Shown here: one piece after another, positions 8,077 through 18,300 of the stretch | Position numbering within the stretch: position 1 is the first letter of the stretch | Layout: each line of letters starts with the position of its first letter | Assembly (NCBI RefSeq): GCF_004535825.1 | Contig: NZ_SGVY01000002.1 | Coordinates: forward strand, 106,984 to 170,983 | Direction of reading: 5' to 3' | Length of the DNA stretch: 64,000 nt | Source of the DNA: Segatella hominis | GTDB lineage: Bacteria > Bacteroidota > Bacteroidia > Bacteroidales > Bacteroidaceae | Notes under the pieces: generated by a model | Told to the model about the DNA's origin: nothing | The model's input: only the letters and a program-made list of their open reading frames with translations | The model's database searches: none | Made by a program: the position numbers and the translations under genes

Positions 8077-8150
8077 GGTGGAAGGTGGGACTCGAACCCA
8101 CGACATTCAGAACCACAATCTGACGCTCTAACCAACTGAACTACGTCCAC
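8077..8150 (-). tRNA. tRNA-His (anticodon GTG)
   Basis: The minus strand folds as a tRNA: acceptor GTGGACG, D-arm GTTCAGTTGGTTAGAGC, anticodon loop TTGTGGT with anticodon GTG, and T-arm GTGGG TTCGAGT CCCAC. A G at 8151 supplies the extra 5' base (G-1) expected for tRNA-His opposite C73. The CCA end is not encoded. The acceptor stem has one C-U mismatch at pair 6-67 by my reading. Confidence 0.95.
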
Positions 8151-8190
8151 CATGTTAGCTTGCTTAATTGTTATTTCTTTTAAGCGAGTG

Positions 8191-8222
8191 CAAAGGTACT
8201 ACTATTTTTTGATTCCACCAAA
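8191..8222 (-). promoter_or_regulatory. Promoter of tRNA-His
   Basis: The minus strand has -7 TACCTTTG (8191-8198) and an upstream TTTG (8219-8222) as a -33-like element. Confidence 0.65.
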
Positions 8223-8362
8223 TTTTTAGCGAACTTTTTTCGAAAAAACTTCATTTTTTCTCAATTTAAGCAGTTTTTAGCCTATTTTGTCGAATTTCAT
8301 TCTATTTTTACCTTATTTTCCTTCCTTTTCATATTTACACTTTTCTGATTCTCATTCATTCA

Positions 8363-8400
8363 GAAGAGGGTGTGTCACGAATTCATGACACACCCTCTTC
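8363..8400 (-). terminator. Hairpin terminator of secG (GAGGGTGTGTCA family)
   Basis: GAAGAGGGTGTGTCA (8363-8377) and TGACACACCCTCTTC (8386-8400) form a perfect 15-bp stem with an 8-nt loop, 40 bp after the secG stop. Related hairpins occur at 20967-21006 and 39871-39908. Confidence 0.85.
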
Positions 8401-8439
8401 ATAAAATGCTTTTAAATTTCTCGCAGTAATGTAGAAAAA

Positions 8440-8856
8440 TTACTTAGCTAGAGTTGCAGGAACTGCAGGGGCAGCCTTCTGAGCATCAGCAGCAGGGGCA
8501 GCCTTCTGGGCATCAGCACCCTTAGCAGGAGCTGCAGTCTGAGCACCAGCAGCATTGTTAGCACCTGGCATAGCAGGGAGAGCAGTCTGCTCAGTTGTAG
8601 CAGAATTTTCCATTACACTGCTTTCACCAACAGCTGTTGGAGCTACATAAGCACAAGCTACGCTGATGATAACCATAGCAGCAGCAAGGCCCCAAGTTAA
8701 TTTCTCTACTACATCAGTGGTCTTACGAACACCCATGATAGCGTTTGAAGAAGAGAAGTTGGATGCGAGACCACCTCCCTTTGACTCCTGGATAAGCACG
8801 ATGAAAATCATCAGCAATGCTACCAAGACGATTAATACTACAAATAATGTGTACAT
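8440..8856 (-). CDS. secG: Protein-export membrane protein SecG
   Basis: The 138-aa protein has two membrane segments, FVVLIVLVALLMIFIVLI at the N-terminus and a second around residues 55-75, flanking the conserved cytoplasmic loop QESKGGGLASNFSS. This is the SecG signature, and the protein would be part of the SecYEG translocon. The C-terminus (about 80-138) is an Ala/Pro/Gln-rich tail with ADAQKAAPA repeats that is not found in the E. coli protein. It is 14 bp downstream of the TPR gene and is the last gene of the rlmN-to-secG series. Confidence 0.95.
   Translation of the reverse strand: MYTLFVVLIVLVALLMIFIVLIQESKGGGLASNFSSSNAIMGVRKTTDVVEKLTWGLAAAMVIISVACAYVAPTAVGESSVMENSATTEQTALPAMPGANNAAGAQTAAPAKGADAQKAAPAADAQKAAPAVPATLAK
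8465..8518 (-). repeat. In-frame 27-bp tandem repeat in the SecG tail
   Basis: Two adjacent 27-bp units (8465-8491 and 8492-8518) differ at one base and encode ADAQKAAPA twice. A diverged third unit follows. Copy number probably varies between strains. Confidence 0.8.
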
Positions 8857-8870
8857 TTTTAAAACTATTT

Positions 8871-9617
8871 TTATTTATTATTTTTGATCAATTTTTCCAA
8901 GAATCGCATCTGGTCAGCATAATGCATGCTCTTGCCTGGATGCTTTTCATGCAAACGGCGTATAATGTCGAGTGCACGTTGGTATTTTCCCTGTTTAATA
9001 TAGATACGAGCCAAAGTCTCAGTAAAGACTCCACTATTTTCAGCCTGTTCCTCCTTGTTGTTGTCATCCAACTCAGGTTTGTACTCAGGCTGATAATCAG
9101 CAGAAACATCAATCTTAGGAAGTTTAAATCCTCCATCCTCCATGAAATCATCAATAAGCGAGATGGTACGAGAGGAGTTCTCTTCCTCAGTCTCCCCTTC
9201 TGTTTCCAGAAGATAAGCCACATAATCGACGGCTGCATCAGCAGGAGTTGGTTTTCTTTTTTCCTTTTTCTTTTCCTCGTCTTCCTTATCAGCAGGTATA
9301 GACTCCAGAAAGTTGTCTATCAAATCAGAAGTTCTATCAGCCGTATTATCTTTCTTTCCAGCCGCAGCATGCGACTCTTTCTTGAGCTGATAATGAGCTG
9401 CCTCCACCATCTGGAATATCACCTTTCTGTCAGTAATATAGATAGCTGCCCGGCGAAGTTCTTCATCAAAACTGGCATCATGGAGCAAATACAAGTTCTG
9501 CAACATCAGCAATCGAGCCGTCTGATAGTACGGATAGAGTGCTAACAGCTCACGGAGATCATAAAGAGTCTCTTTATTCATCTCCTCCGGATGTTGTATC
9601 AATCTTGTTAATTCCAC
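8871..9617 (-). CDS. TPR-containing protein of unknown function
   Basis: The 248-aa protein has no signal peptide. The N-terminal third is helical (LYDLRELLALYPYYQTARLL), the middle is charged and probably disordered, with EDEEKKKEKRKP, and the C-terminus contains one clear tetratricopeptide-like hairpin (LARIYIKQGKYQRALDIIRR). The gene lies directly upstream of secG and downstream of lptE, an order I recall as conserved in Bacteroidales. It may be a scaffold linked to envelope biogenesis, but this rests on neighbours only. Confidence 0.75.
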   Translation of the reverse strand: MELTRLIQHPEEMNKETLYDLRELLALYPYYQTARLLMLQNLYLLHDASFDEELRRAAIYITDRKVIFQMVEAAHYQLKKESHAAAGKKDNTADRTSDLIDNFLESIPADKEDEEKKKEKRKPTPADAAVDYVAYLLETEGETEEENSSRTISLIDDFMEDGGFKLPKIDVSADYQPEYKPELDDNNKEEQAENSGVFTETLARIYIKQGKYQRALDIIRRLHEKHPGKSMHYADQMRFLEKLIKNNK

Positions 9618-9730
9618 GAATCTCTAATAATATTAACAGTTATAATTTTTAAAAACTTTTTTTCTAACGAATTCAACTTTTCAGAAGAAATTCATCTTTC
9701 AGACAAAATGCTTCTATTCTGCCTACATAT

Positions 9731-9803
9731 ATCTCTCATGAGAACAATATCTCCCCTGAGAATTATAACTCCAGAGAGAATGCATATTTCTTGAGAGAAT
9801 GCC
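9731..9803 (-). repeat. Degenerate tandem array 3' of lptE, about 19-bp unit
   Basis: Four imperfect copies of a unit close to TCTCCTGAGAGAATGCATAT on the + strand fill the spacer between lptE and the TPR gene. The array begins within a few bases of the lptE stop codon. Confidence 0.65.
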
Positions 9804-9806
9804 TAA

Positions 9807-10328
9807 TTACCAGTTTGCAACAGTAGCGTTGAAAATCTGCTCCACCAGATCCTTCACCATCTGGTTGACCAGTTCTTCCTGAACCGAAGCCAGGCTCTGG
9901 GTAGTCTCATAACTCTTTGAAGAAGTAAACTGGCGTTCAAAATCTTCATTGTGGTTCACATTATTGGTGAATCTCACATTTACAGTAATAGACAATTCGG
10001 TCTGTGCAGAATAGCCTTCGCTCGAAACACTCTTGTTGCGCTGGCTATACTGTGTAATCTCTCCCTCTATCTTCAGGTCTCCATTTCTCTTGACCTGTTG
10101 CAAGCGGGTATGATTAGCAAATTCATCCTTCAAGGCATTGTTGAACATCGGTCCCATCGGTCCCCATACATAGGTACTTCTAATAGGGAATTCAGCTATC
10201 TGAATGGTCTTGGTCTTGGTATAGTCGATGCTTGCGCCATTGAACTTATAGCTCACGGAGCATGCAGCAAGAATGCCAATAGTAAGGATGACACCTATTA
10301 TATATATATGTTTGCGAAAACGCTTCAT
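9807..10328 (-). CDS. lptE: LptE-like LPS-assembly lipoprotein
   Basis: The 173-aa protein has a lipoprotein signal with lipobox LAAC (Cys at about residue 23) followed by SVSYKFNGASIDY, typical of the LptE family of Bacteroidota. The rest is a mixed alpha/beta domain with IQIAEFPIRS, ALKDEFANHTRLQQV and LKIEGEITQY. LptE plugs the LptD barrel that inserts lipopolysaccharide in the outer membrane. It is 12 bp after the sigma-54 activator stop, so the two are probably in one transcript. Confidence 0.88.
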   Translation of the reverse strand: MKRFRKHIYIIGVILTIGILAACSVSYKFNGASIDYTKTKTIQIAEFPIRSTYVWGPMGPMFNNALKDEFANHTRLQQVKRNGDLKIEGEITQYSQRNKSVSSEGYSAQTELSITVNVRFTNNVNHNEDFERQFTSSKSYETTQSLASVQEELVNQMVKDLVEQIFNATVANW

Positions 10329-10340
10329 ATTCCAATTGTC

Positions 10341-11633
10341 TTACTTATTTTTGTCTTTTTCTTCTTCCTCATCGCCATTGAGTCCATATTGCTTGAGTCG
10401 GCGATACAGGGTACGGTCGGAAATACCAAGTTCCTGCGCAGCCTTTTTGCGATTTCCGTTATTTCGTTCCAAAGCCTTTTCGAGCATCTGGCGCCCCAAA
10501 TCATTCAGATTCAGCGTTTCCGGTTCATTGATTTCCTCAACGATGGCATCTTCTGTCGCATGATGCGGAATGACCGGACGGATACTTGGTGTCTTATCCA
10601 TTCTCGCAGGGAAGTCGCTTACAGACTCTACTGGAGTAATAGCATTAGGACTTGCAAATCCACTGGCACCATTGAGCTGACGGGCTTCATCCAATTGCTT
10701 ACGCAGTGAACTGACATCACGACGGAGGTCACTCACATTGCCTCTCAACTCATAGAGAATCTTATAGAGAAGTTCACGCTCGCTCTCGTAGCTATGAGCA
10801 CCGCCCGTCTGGGAAGGAATCGTAGCCAACTGGGTTGACTCTTCATCCATCGGAATATAATGCAAGAGCATTTCAGCACTGATTTCCCGTTCCTGGCTGA
10901 GCACAGACATCTGTTCTGTGATATTCTTGAGTTGTCTTACATTTCCCGGCCACTTATATTTGAGCATGATGCCCTTTGCATCCTCGCTGAGCGAAATCTT
11001 AGGCAACCTATACTTTTCAGCCATTTGCATCGCAAAAAGTCTGAAGAGCAGAAGGATATCATTACCTCTTTCACGAAGCGGCGGCATCTGGATAGGAATG
11101 GTATTCAGACGATAATAGAGATCTTCGCGGAAGCGACCTTCACTGATGGCTTTGCGCATGTTGACATTCGTAGCTGCCACTATTCTCACATCAGTCTTTC
11201 TCACTTCCTGTCCACCTACGCGGATATATTCACCGGTTTCCAGCACACGGAGCAATCTGGCTTGTGTCTGGATAGGCAGTTCGCCCACCTCATCGAGGAA
11301 AATGGTTCCCTTATTGGCGATACCGAAATATCCTTCACTTTCTCCGATAGCTCCCGTAAAGGAACCTTTCTCATGACCGAAGAGTTCGCTATCTATAGTA
11401 CCTTCAGGAATACTACCACAGTTGATAGCAAAATACTTTTCACGGCGGCGTGGTGAATGATCGTGGATAACACGCGGAATGATTTCCTTACCCACACCCG
11501 ATTCACCGATGATAAGCACAGAAAGATCCGTCGGTGCCACCTGTAAGGCGACATCGAGCGCACGGTTCAATCCATCGCTATTACCCACGATGTTATACCG
11601 TTGTTTTACTTTCTGAAGTTCACTTGTGTCCAT
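10341..11633 (-). CDS. Sigma-54-dependent transcriptional activator without a receiver domain
   Basis: The 430-aa protein starts almost directly with the AAA+ domain: Walker A GESGVGKE at about residues 43-50, the sigma-54 contact loop GAFTGA at about 97, Walker B GTIFLDEVGELP at about 108-119 and the R-finger region LYYRLNTIP. A low-complexity linker (about 280-380) leads to a Fis-type helix-turn-helix (KKAAQELGISDRTLYRRLKQ). The receiver domain of NtrC-type response regulators is missing, so activity must be set by expression or a partner. Its promoter leaves almost no leader (see 11642-11649). It lies upstream of lptE. Confidence 0.92.
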   Translation of the reverse strand: MDTSELQKVKQRYNIVGNSDGLNRALDVALQVAPTDLSVLIIGESGVGKEIIPRVIHDHSPRRREKYFAINCGSIPEGTIDSELFGHEKGSFTGAIGESEGYFGIANKGTIFLDEVGELPIQTQARLLRVLETGEYIRVGGQEVRKTDVRIVAATNVNMRKAISEGRFREDLYYRLNTIPIQMPPLRERGNDILLLFRLFAMQMAEKYRLPKISLSEDAKGIMLKYKWPGNVRQLKNITEQMSVLSQEREISAEMLLHYIPMDEESTQLATIPSQTGGAHSYESERELLYKILYELRGNVSDLRRDVSSLRKQLDEARQLNGASGFASPNAITPVESVSDFPARMDKTPSIRPVIPHHATEDAIVEEINEPETLNLNDLGRQMLEKALERNNGNRKKAAQELGISDRTLYRRLKQYGLNGDEEEEKDKNK

Positions 11634-11641
11634 TTAGCTGA

Positions 11642-11649
11642 CAAAATTA
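11642..11649 (-). promoter_or_regulatory. -7 box of the sigma-54 activator, implying a leaderless mRNA
   Basis: The minus strand reads TAATTTTG, then only eight bases to the ATG at 11633. No other in-frame Met occurs before the ATPase domain, so the start is well fixed. Confidence 0.5.
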
Positions 11650-11698
11650 CGCATTTTTTTTGAATAATCTGCAAAAATGGCATAAAATAGTCATTTTT

Positions 11699-12832
11699 TT
11701 AACTTTTCACCTCAGGCTTTGGGTTAAAAGGAGCATTAGAATGCTTCTTTGGGATAGAAAAACGCACTTTCTCGCTCTCATCACGTTTTTCGCGATAAAG
11801 CTTTGGAAGCGGATTTTCACGAGCCTCATCATACTCATTGCGATGGTGATAAGCATCCACAGCCAAATAGACTGCATGGCGGAAAGAAGTCTCATCAGCC
11901 TCTCCTACTCCTGCGATACAGAACTCCGGTGTAACATCTGCCGCAGTACGGATGATTGGCATGCCGGCAGTGAAGACTACACCGTCTTCCGTATATAGTG
12001 AATGGAAAGGAGTTGTTGCCTGGTCATGATACATAGCCATCACACCATCGAAGTCTCTGAAATAGCCTTTTCCGAAGAATTCATCTGTAGCATACGGACC
12101 AAACGCCTGCACACCTTTCTCTGCCAATGCATCAATAGCAGGGATAATGATTTCGCGCTCTTCTGTACCGCAACTGCTATCCTCATTGGTCTTTGGATTC
12201 AAAGCAAGTACTGCGATACGTGGATTGCTGATATAGAAATCACGCTTGAGAGTCTGCTGCATCAGGGTTACTTTTTCTACGATCGCCTCCAGACTGATAG
12301 CTGCAGGTACATCTTTCAGAGGTGTCTTTTCTGTGACCGATGCGATACGGAGATCACCGCCAATCAGCATAGACAATCCCTTCTTGCCTTCACCAAGACA
12401 GGTCTCAATATAATTTCTATGACCAGGGAAAGGATAATTATCCATCTGCGCATTGGCATTGTTGATAGGTCCGGTAACCAGCACGTCGTAGAGACCGGCA
12501 CGATAATCAGTCATGGCACGATCGAGCGCCTTTACTGCAGCCAGTCCTGAGTCAGCCGTAGGCATACCCATATCCACTTTCACCTCGTCATCTACAGCAG
12601 CCAGAAGATTGATTCTTCCATCCTGTACATCCTCAGCCTGCTGAATGATAGAGAACTGACCTGGCAAGTTCATGGCCTTGCGATAATAGGCAGCTACTTT
12701 TGGCGAGCCATATATAATAGGTGTACAGAGTTCCAGCATTTCTGGCTCTGCAAAGGTTTTAAAAATGAGTTCATATCCGATACCATTGGTATCTCCGTGG
12801 GTGATAGCCACCCTTACTTTCTGATTGTCCAT
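11699..12832 (-). CDS. pdxA: 4-hydroxythreonine-4-phosphate dehydrogenase
   Basis: The 377-aa protein begins VRVAITHGDTNGIGYELI, the PdxA N-terminus, and has the metal-binding His residues in PFPGHRNYIE and in MYHDQATTPFHS. GMPIIRTAADVTPEF is the conserved cofactor and substrate loop (usually GLPFIRTSxDHGTA; here it is diverged). PdxA oxidises 4-phosphohydroxy-L-threonine on the DXP-dependent route to pyridoxal phosphate. The enzyme is cytoplasmic and needs a divalent metal and NAD. The gene is between DUF4837 and the sigma-54 activator on the same strand. Confidence 0.93.
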   Translation of the reverse strand: MDNQKVRVAITHGDTNGIGYELIFKTFAEPEMLELCTPIIYGSPKVAAYYRKAMNLPGQFSIIQQAEDVQDGRINLLAAVDDEVKVDMGMPTADSGLAAVKALDRAMTDYRAGLYDVLVTGPINNANAQMDNYPFPGHRNYIETCLGEGKKGLSMLIGGDLRIASVTEKTPLKDVPAAISLEAIVEKVTLMQQTLKRDFYISNPRIAVLALNPKTNEDSSCGTEEREIIIPAIDALAEKGVQAFGPYATDEFFGKGYFRDFDGVMAMYHDQATTPFHSLYTEDGVVFTAGMPIIRTAADVTPEFCIAGVGEADETSFRHAVYLAVDAYHHRNEYDEARENPLPKLYREKRDESEKVRFSIPKKHSNAPFNPKPEVKS

Positions 12833-12849
12833 ATATTATATTTTGATGT

Positions 12850-12960
12850 ATTTATTTGAAACTTATGATATTTATCTGAAACTTGCGATGGTGATAAGCT
12901 GAAACTTGCGATATTTTCAACTTCAGCTTACGAAGTTGGTATCTGCAGCTTACGAAATTT
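12850..12960 (-). repeat. Degenerate tandem array 3' of the DUF4837 gene, 20-24-bp unit
   Basis: On the gene strand about five copies of a unit near ATCGCAAGTTTCAGATAAAT run from the stop codon towards pdxA. Copies drift progressively, for example TTCGTAAGCTG near the stop and ATCATAAGTTTCA near pdxA. Confidence 0.7.
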
Positions 12961-13902
12961 TTACCTGATAGTTGTCAGCACAGCTTCCAACTGCTTGATT
13001 AAATTTCTTTTCTTCATTTCGGGCGCATAGACGAAACCAATGATGACTAATGCATTATATTTTCCAAGGACGTTCCGCCCTTGTGTGAAGTCGGCATCAG
13101 ACATCAGCTTCATCACATAGGGTCCACCCATGGCATCCCCCTTCATTTCCCAGCATCCATTTAAATATTCCCTGATATAGGCAAGTTGCATGTACATGCC
13201 ATCCTCCTCACCCGGCACGTTGACACGTAGTACGCTGTCAACTTTCGGTTTGAGAGCAGATGGAAGATAGGGATTCCCTCGCCAAAAATCTCTCAACTTA
13301 AATATGAGGAGGCTCTGCATACCCGAGTTTGCATTATTTGACAGCCACAGGAAATCCTTACCACGCTTACTTGACTGCATGTCAGCAGGAATCTTCATGT
13401 CGATGCCAAAGAGCCGCTTTACCTCTTTCTGCTTCTCTACATTCTGCCGGATGACAGACGCCAGATGCTTCAGTTCCGATTCGTCCAGTATCTGGCGGAG
13501 TCTCTTTCCATCCAAGCGGCTTTTCAACTGTTCTACGGTCTGCGCCTTGATACGGATAATGACTTGCGGAGCAGCATTGACATCTTGGCTGATTTTCACT
13601 TCAAAGTCACGATTTCTCTTATCCACATCCACGACGACCCGATTTCTTACCGTCTGATACAGGCTTGTCAGTTTTCCTTTTCTCACCTGTATGATATTAA
13701 ACATGGGTTCCGGCTGAGGCATATCTGGCACACTCTCCTGCAAGATAGCAGTTACGATGCGATTCGTATCTCCTTCAAGCACCACCTCATAGGGCTGACC
13801 GATACTTTCAGGAAGCCGACTGCTCTTTCCGTCTTTGCAACAAGCCAGCACGAATACAAAGCAGATTGCAAGAAATAATCTCAGATATTTCCAATTCATC
13901 AT
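12961..13902 (-). CDS. DUF4837 family lipoprotein
   Basis: The 313-aa protein has a signal peptide with lipobox VLACC (Cys at about 21-22) and a start at either of the first two Met codons. The body matches the DUF4837 family of Bacteroidota: IGQPYEVVLEGD near the N-terminus, RRNR-type VVVDVDKRNRDFEV in the first third and MGGPYVMKLMSDADF before the end. The function is unknown; it is probably an envelope lipoprotein. It lies downstream of rlmN on the same strand and upstream of pdxA. Confidence 0.85.
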   Translation of the reverse strand: MMNWKYLRLFLAICFVFVLACCKDGKSSRLPESIGQPYEVVLEGDTNRIVTAILQESVPDMPQPEPMFNIIQVRKGKLTSLYQTVRNRVVVDVDKRNRDFEVKISQDVNAAPQVIIRIKAQTVEQLKSRLDGKRLRQILDESELKHLASVIRQNVEKQKEVKRLFGIDMKIPADMQSSKRGKDFLWLSNNANSGMQSLLIFKLRDFWRGNPYLPSALKPKVDSVLRVNVPGEEDGMYMQLAYIREYLNGCWEMKGDAMGGPYVMKLMSDADFTQGRNVLGKYNALVIIGFVYAPEMKKRNLIKQLEAVLTTIR

Positions 13903-13990
13903 TATTTTATCATCGTTTTGTCGCTTATCTTCAAAAGAAAGGTCTTCAGCTCAGGAGAAATTCATTCACAGAGTAAAGTCTTTGAAGAAC

Positions 13991-14098
13991 TATTTGATCA
14001 AAAGGACAACTCCTGTCGAGAAGAAAAACTCCTATCAAGAATACTCTCGGCAAGAGCCCCCTACCGCGAGAAAAGACTTTCTATCGAAGAAGAAACGG
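13991..14098 (-). repeat. Degenerate tandem array 3' of rlmN, 19-20-bp unit
   Basis: On the gene strand about five copies of a unit like TTCTCGATAGGAGTTTTTC follow the rlmN stop. It falls in the 198-bp spacer before the DUF4837 gene. The frames crossing it are not coding. Confidence 0.65.
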
Positions 14099-14100
14099 GA

Positions 14101-15168
14101 TTATCGCGAAGAGCGTTCTTCGTCCTCGTGCTCTCTGATTTCTCCGATTTTCTTGGATGTACTGAGCAAGCCACAAGCTGCATAGATATCCTGTCCGCGA
14201 CTGGCACGGATGGTGGTGAAGACACCGTGAGAAGTGAGATAATCACGGAATTGTTCCATTTTCTCATCATTGACGCCCTGCAACGGGATGTCCGGAATCT
14301 GATGGAAACGAATCAGATTGAAACGGCAGTCGAGGCCCTTCACCAACTTGATGATTGCCTTGGCGTGCTGCATACTGTCGTTCACTCCCTTGAACACGAT
14401 ATATTCGAAAGACAGGCGACGCTGATGAGAGAAATCATAATTGCGGAGCAGCTCCACAACCTGTTCTATACCCATACCCTTCTCGGCAGGCATCAGTTCT
14501 GCTCGCTCAGAAGGTATCGGATCGTGCATCGAGATAGCCACATGGCACTCGCTCTCTTCGAGGAATCGCTTCAACTTGTTTTTGACGCCCACCGAACTTA
14601 CTGTGATACGTTTCGGACTCCATGCCCAACCATAGTCAGCGGTCAGTATTTCCGTGGCACGCAACACATTATCCAGATTGTCCATCGGCTCGCCCTGTCC
14701 CATAAACACGATATTGGTGAGTTTGTCCACCTCTGGCAGGGAGTAGATCTGGTTGAGGATATCGCCAGCAGGCAAACTTCCTTCAAACCCCTGCTTACCA
14801 GTCTGACAGAAGAGGCAGTTCATCTTGCATCCCACCTGTGATGAGACACAGAGCGTGGCACGGTCTTTGTCGGGGATATAGACCGTCTCTACAAACTTTC
14901 CGCTGCGCGTAGGGAACAGATATTTGATGGTACCATCTACGGAATGCTGTGCATCGGTATATCCGGCACATCCTATCTCATATTCTGCGGCCAGCTTGGC
15001 ACGGTTAGCTTTCGAGATATTAGTCATCTCATCGATGCTCTTCACATGCTGTTCATAGAGCCATTTAGCCATCTGCCCACCCGTGAAGGCAGGCATACCC
15101 AAGTCCTTAGCCACTTGCTTCAATTCAGCAAGGGTAAGCCCCAAAAGATATTTTTTTTCATCATTCAT
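14101..15168 (-). CDS. rlmN: 23S rRNA (adenine2503-C2)-methyltransferase / tRNA A37 methyltransferase
   Basis: The 355-aa radical-SAM enzyme has the cluster motif CKMNCLFC (C-x3-C-x2-C) at about residues 117-124, GQGEPMDN for SAM contact, and the conserved Cys of the C-terminal loop in YAACGLL at about 334. RlmN methylates A2503 of 23S rRNA and A37 of some tRNAs by way of a methyl-Cys intermediate. The start ATG at 15168 lies four bases after a strong -7 box, so the mRNA is probably leaderless. The C-terminal tail (EIREHEDEERSSR) is acidic and variable. Confidence 0.95.
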   Translation of the reverse strand: MNDEKKYLLGLTLAELKQVAKDLGMPAFTGGQMAKWLYEQHVKSIDEMTNISKANRAKLAAEYEIGCAGYTDAQHSVDGTIKYLFPTRSGKFVETVYIPDKDRATLCVSSQVGCKMNCLFCQTGKQGFEGSLPAGDILNQIYSLPEVDKLTNIVFMGQGEPMDNLDNVLRATEILTADYGWAWSPKRITVSSVGVKNKLKRFLEESECHVAISMHDPIPSERAELMPAEKGMGIEQVVELLRNYDFSHQRRLSFEYIVFKGVNDSMQHAKAIIKLVKGLDCRFNLIRFHQIPDIPLQGVNDEKMEQFRDYLTSHGVFTTIRASRGQDIYAACGLLSTSKKIGEIREHEDEERSSR

Positions 15169-15171
15169 AGT

Positions 15172-15210
15172 GCAAAGATAGTATTTTTTGGCGAAAAATT
15201 GTTATCTTTG
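15172..15210. promoter_or_regulatory. Divergent promoters of rlmN and the fusion gene
   Basis: The minus strand has TATCTTTG at 15172-15179 for rlmN, and the plus strand has TATCTTTG at 15203-15210 for the gene at 15305. The two boxes lie 23 bp apart as an inverted GCAAAGATA/TATCTTTGC repeat, so polymerases on the two promoters would compete. Confidence 0.65.
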
Positions 15211-15304
15211 CCACATATTTTAATATAATAAGCTAAAATATAGATAAAAAATACCGTTTTGACCTCCGGAAAGGGAGCCGAAACGCAAAAACATAACACA
15301 AAAA

Positions 15305-18300
15305 ATGAGAGAAAAAATAGACCTTTTCTTACCTTGTGAAGACATTGAAGTAGCCCAAAGCGCACTTCTGGAACTTCATGACAACAAGACGGTTCAGCAT
15401 ATCAATCTCCTGGTGAGCGCTGATTTTGCAGCCCATCACCAAGTGCCTGATGGATGCACCTTCGTAGTCATTGACCGATTGGAAAGCAGCAACACGGTAG
15501 AAAGCATTGCTGAAAACACCGATGCCGACTATGTGATGATCTGCACCAAGACGACTCCGATCAGATGGGGACTCTATGCCCTGGAACGATTCCTACGCAC
15601 GGCAGACGACACGGGTGCCGTCATGGTTTACTCCGACTTTTATTCCTTAATCAAAGAAGATAATGAGGCTGCAAAAGTTGGAGGAAAAGAAGAAAAAGAT
15701 GGAGCAGAAACTCTTGAAGCAAAAGCGGATGGAGCAGAAACTCATAAACTGAAAGCTGAACAAGAAGCGAAAACTGGCAAGCTGATCAAGCATCCGGTTA
15801 TTGATTACCAGTCTGGTAGCCTTCGCGACGACTTCGATTTCGGAAGCCTCTGGTTCATCAAGGCGCAAGCCCTCCGCGACTTCATCGCCCAGCAGGACAG
15901 AGCTGACTATCAATATGCGGGTCTCTACGACCTCCGTCTCTACCTGAGCCGCGTGGGAGAGATTTTCCATCTCAATGAATTCCTCTATACAGAAGATGAA
16001 CTCGACAACCGAAAGAGCGGCGAGAAGCAATTCGACTATGTGAACCCTCGCAACAGAGAGGTGCAGATAGAGATGGAAAAGGCTTGCACGCAGCACCTCA
16101 ACAAGGTGGGAGCCCTCATCGATACCAGCTTTTATCGCCAGCCGGATTTCGGCGAACAGGAATTCTTCTACGAGGCTTCTGTGATCATCCCGGTTTTCAA
16201 CAGAGAGAAGACCATCGCGGATGCCGTGAAGAGTGCGCTGAGCCAGAAAGCCAATTTCAAGTTCAACGTCATCGTGGTCAACAATCATTCTACCGACCGC
16301 ACTGGCGAGATTCTTGATGAAATCGCTCGCGAGATGGAAGCCAGAAACGACAAACAGGCGGGGCGGCTCGTACAGATTGTGCCAGAGAGAAACGATCTCG
16401 GCATCGGCGGCTGCTGGAATGTAGCCATCAATAGCGAGTACTGCGGCAAGTTTGCAGTCCAGTTGGACAGCGACGACCTCTATTCGTCTCCGAAGACTCT
16501 CCAGAAAATCGTAGATGCCTTTCACAACCAGAAGGCAGCGATGATGATCGGCTCGTACCGCATGTGCGACTTCGACCTCAACACCCTGCCTCCAGGACTG
16601 ATAGACCATAAGGAATGGACCGAGGAAAACGGTTGCAACAACGCACTGCGCATCAACGGATTGGGTGCTCCGAGAGCATTCTTCACACCGCTCGTCAGAC
16701 AGATACAGTTCCCTAACACGTCTTATGGTGAAGACTATGCCTTAGGACTTGCCTTCTCTCGCCGATACAGAATCGGAAGAATCTATGATGAACTGTACCT
16801 CTGCCGCCGCTGGGGAGGCAACAGTGATGCCGCTCTGAGTATCGAAAAGGTGAATGCCAACAATCTCTATAAAGACCGTCTGCGCACGATGGAACTGAAG
16901 GCACGCCAGCAGATGCTGCAGGGCAAGGCCGACATTATGGAAGACAGCAGTATCTCACGCTTCTTCAACCGCCAGTTGGAGAGATGGGAGGATGCCCGCC
17001 ATCGCTACCGCGACCTGAAGCATGTGGAGAGCCAGACTCTCTCCGACCTTCTCAAACTGCAATGGAACCCTGCCCGCATCGTGAGCACAGGTGCCAAGAT
17101 AGACAAGAAGACCCTCGATGAGCGCCCATGCTTTCTCTGCGAGAAGAACCGTCCGAAGGTACAGATGTCCAAGCAGATAGACGAACGTTTCTACCTGCTG
17201 GTCAATCCGTTCCCTATCCTTCCGGTACATTTCACGATTCCGGCACGCAAGCATCAGCCGCAGGCCATCTTCAAGAACTATGGCGAGATGCACCGATTCC
17301 TGAGTCTGCACAGCGAACTGATGGTATTCTACAACGGTCCGAAGTGCGGTGCCTCGGCTCCAGACCATCTGCATTTCCAGGCAGGAACCAGCGGCATACT
17401 TCCCCTGCAGAACAACTGGCAGCGCCTCTCACGCAACCTGACAGATATCATCTGCCTGAACGACGAGGAGAAGATAGCAGCCATCCGCGACTATACTGTT
17501 CCAGCCTTCGTGATTATCTCCAAGAGCGAGGAATGCGACGAGATGCTCTTCAAGCGCCTCTACAGTGCGATGCCTCAGCGCGGCGACGAGACTGAGCCGA
17601 TGATGAACATCGTGGCCTGGCGCAAGGGTGATGAATATATCAGTATCGTGATTCCAAGAGAGAAGCACCGCCCGGAAGCCTACTTTGCCGAGGGCGATGC
17701 CCAGATCATGGTTTCTCCGGGAGCCCTCGATATGTCGGGACTCATCATCATGCCACGCGAAGAGGATTTCCGCAAGCTCACCGAGGAGAAGGCTGAGGCT
17801 ATCCTGAAGGAATGCGGCATTTCCTGCGAGAAGATGGAAAGCATCATCCATAAGCTGAAGGCTGCCAAGGAGGCTGAGGAAAGCACCATCACTACTTCCA
17901 CCTTATATAATAATGGTAAGCAGCCGGATGTCTCTGTGGGCATCGTGAGCGGTCAGAAGATTCACTTCTCGCTCAACAAGCCTTACCTTGCCAAGGGCGA
18001 AGTGGTTACGGGCGAACAGGAAGTGGAATTCTCCGAGGGAGGTGTGCTCTGGAACGGCAATCAGTACAGTTCGCTTACCTTCCATCCACAGAGCTGCGAT
18101 GCCTCCTTCTCACTGAGCGATGTCACTATTGGCGTCAACTTCCACTGGGAACGCAAGGAAACACAGACCTTCTTAGGTACGCTCCATTTCGTGGTAGAAT
18201 CAGACAAGATCTGCGCCATCAACGAGCTTCCTGTGGAGAAGTATCTGGAGAGCGTGATATCCAGCGAGATGAGTGCCACCTCCAGTCTTGAACTCCTCAA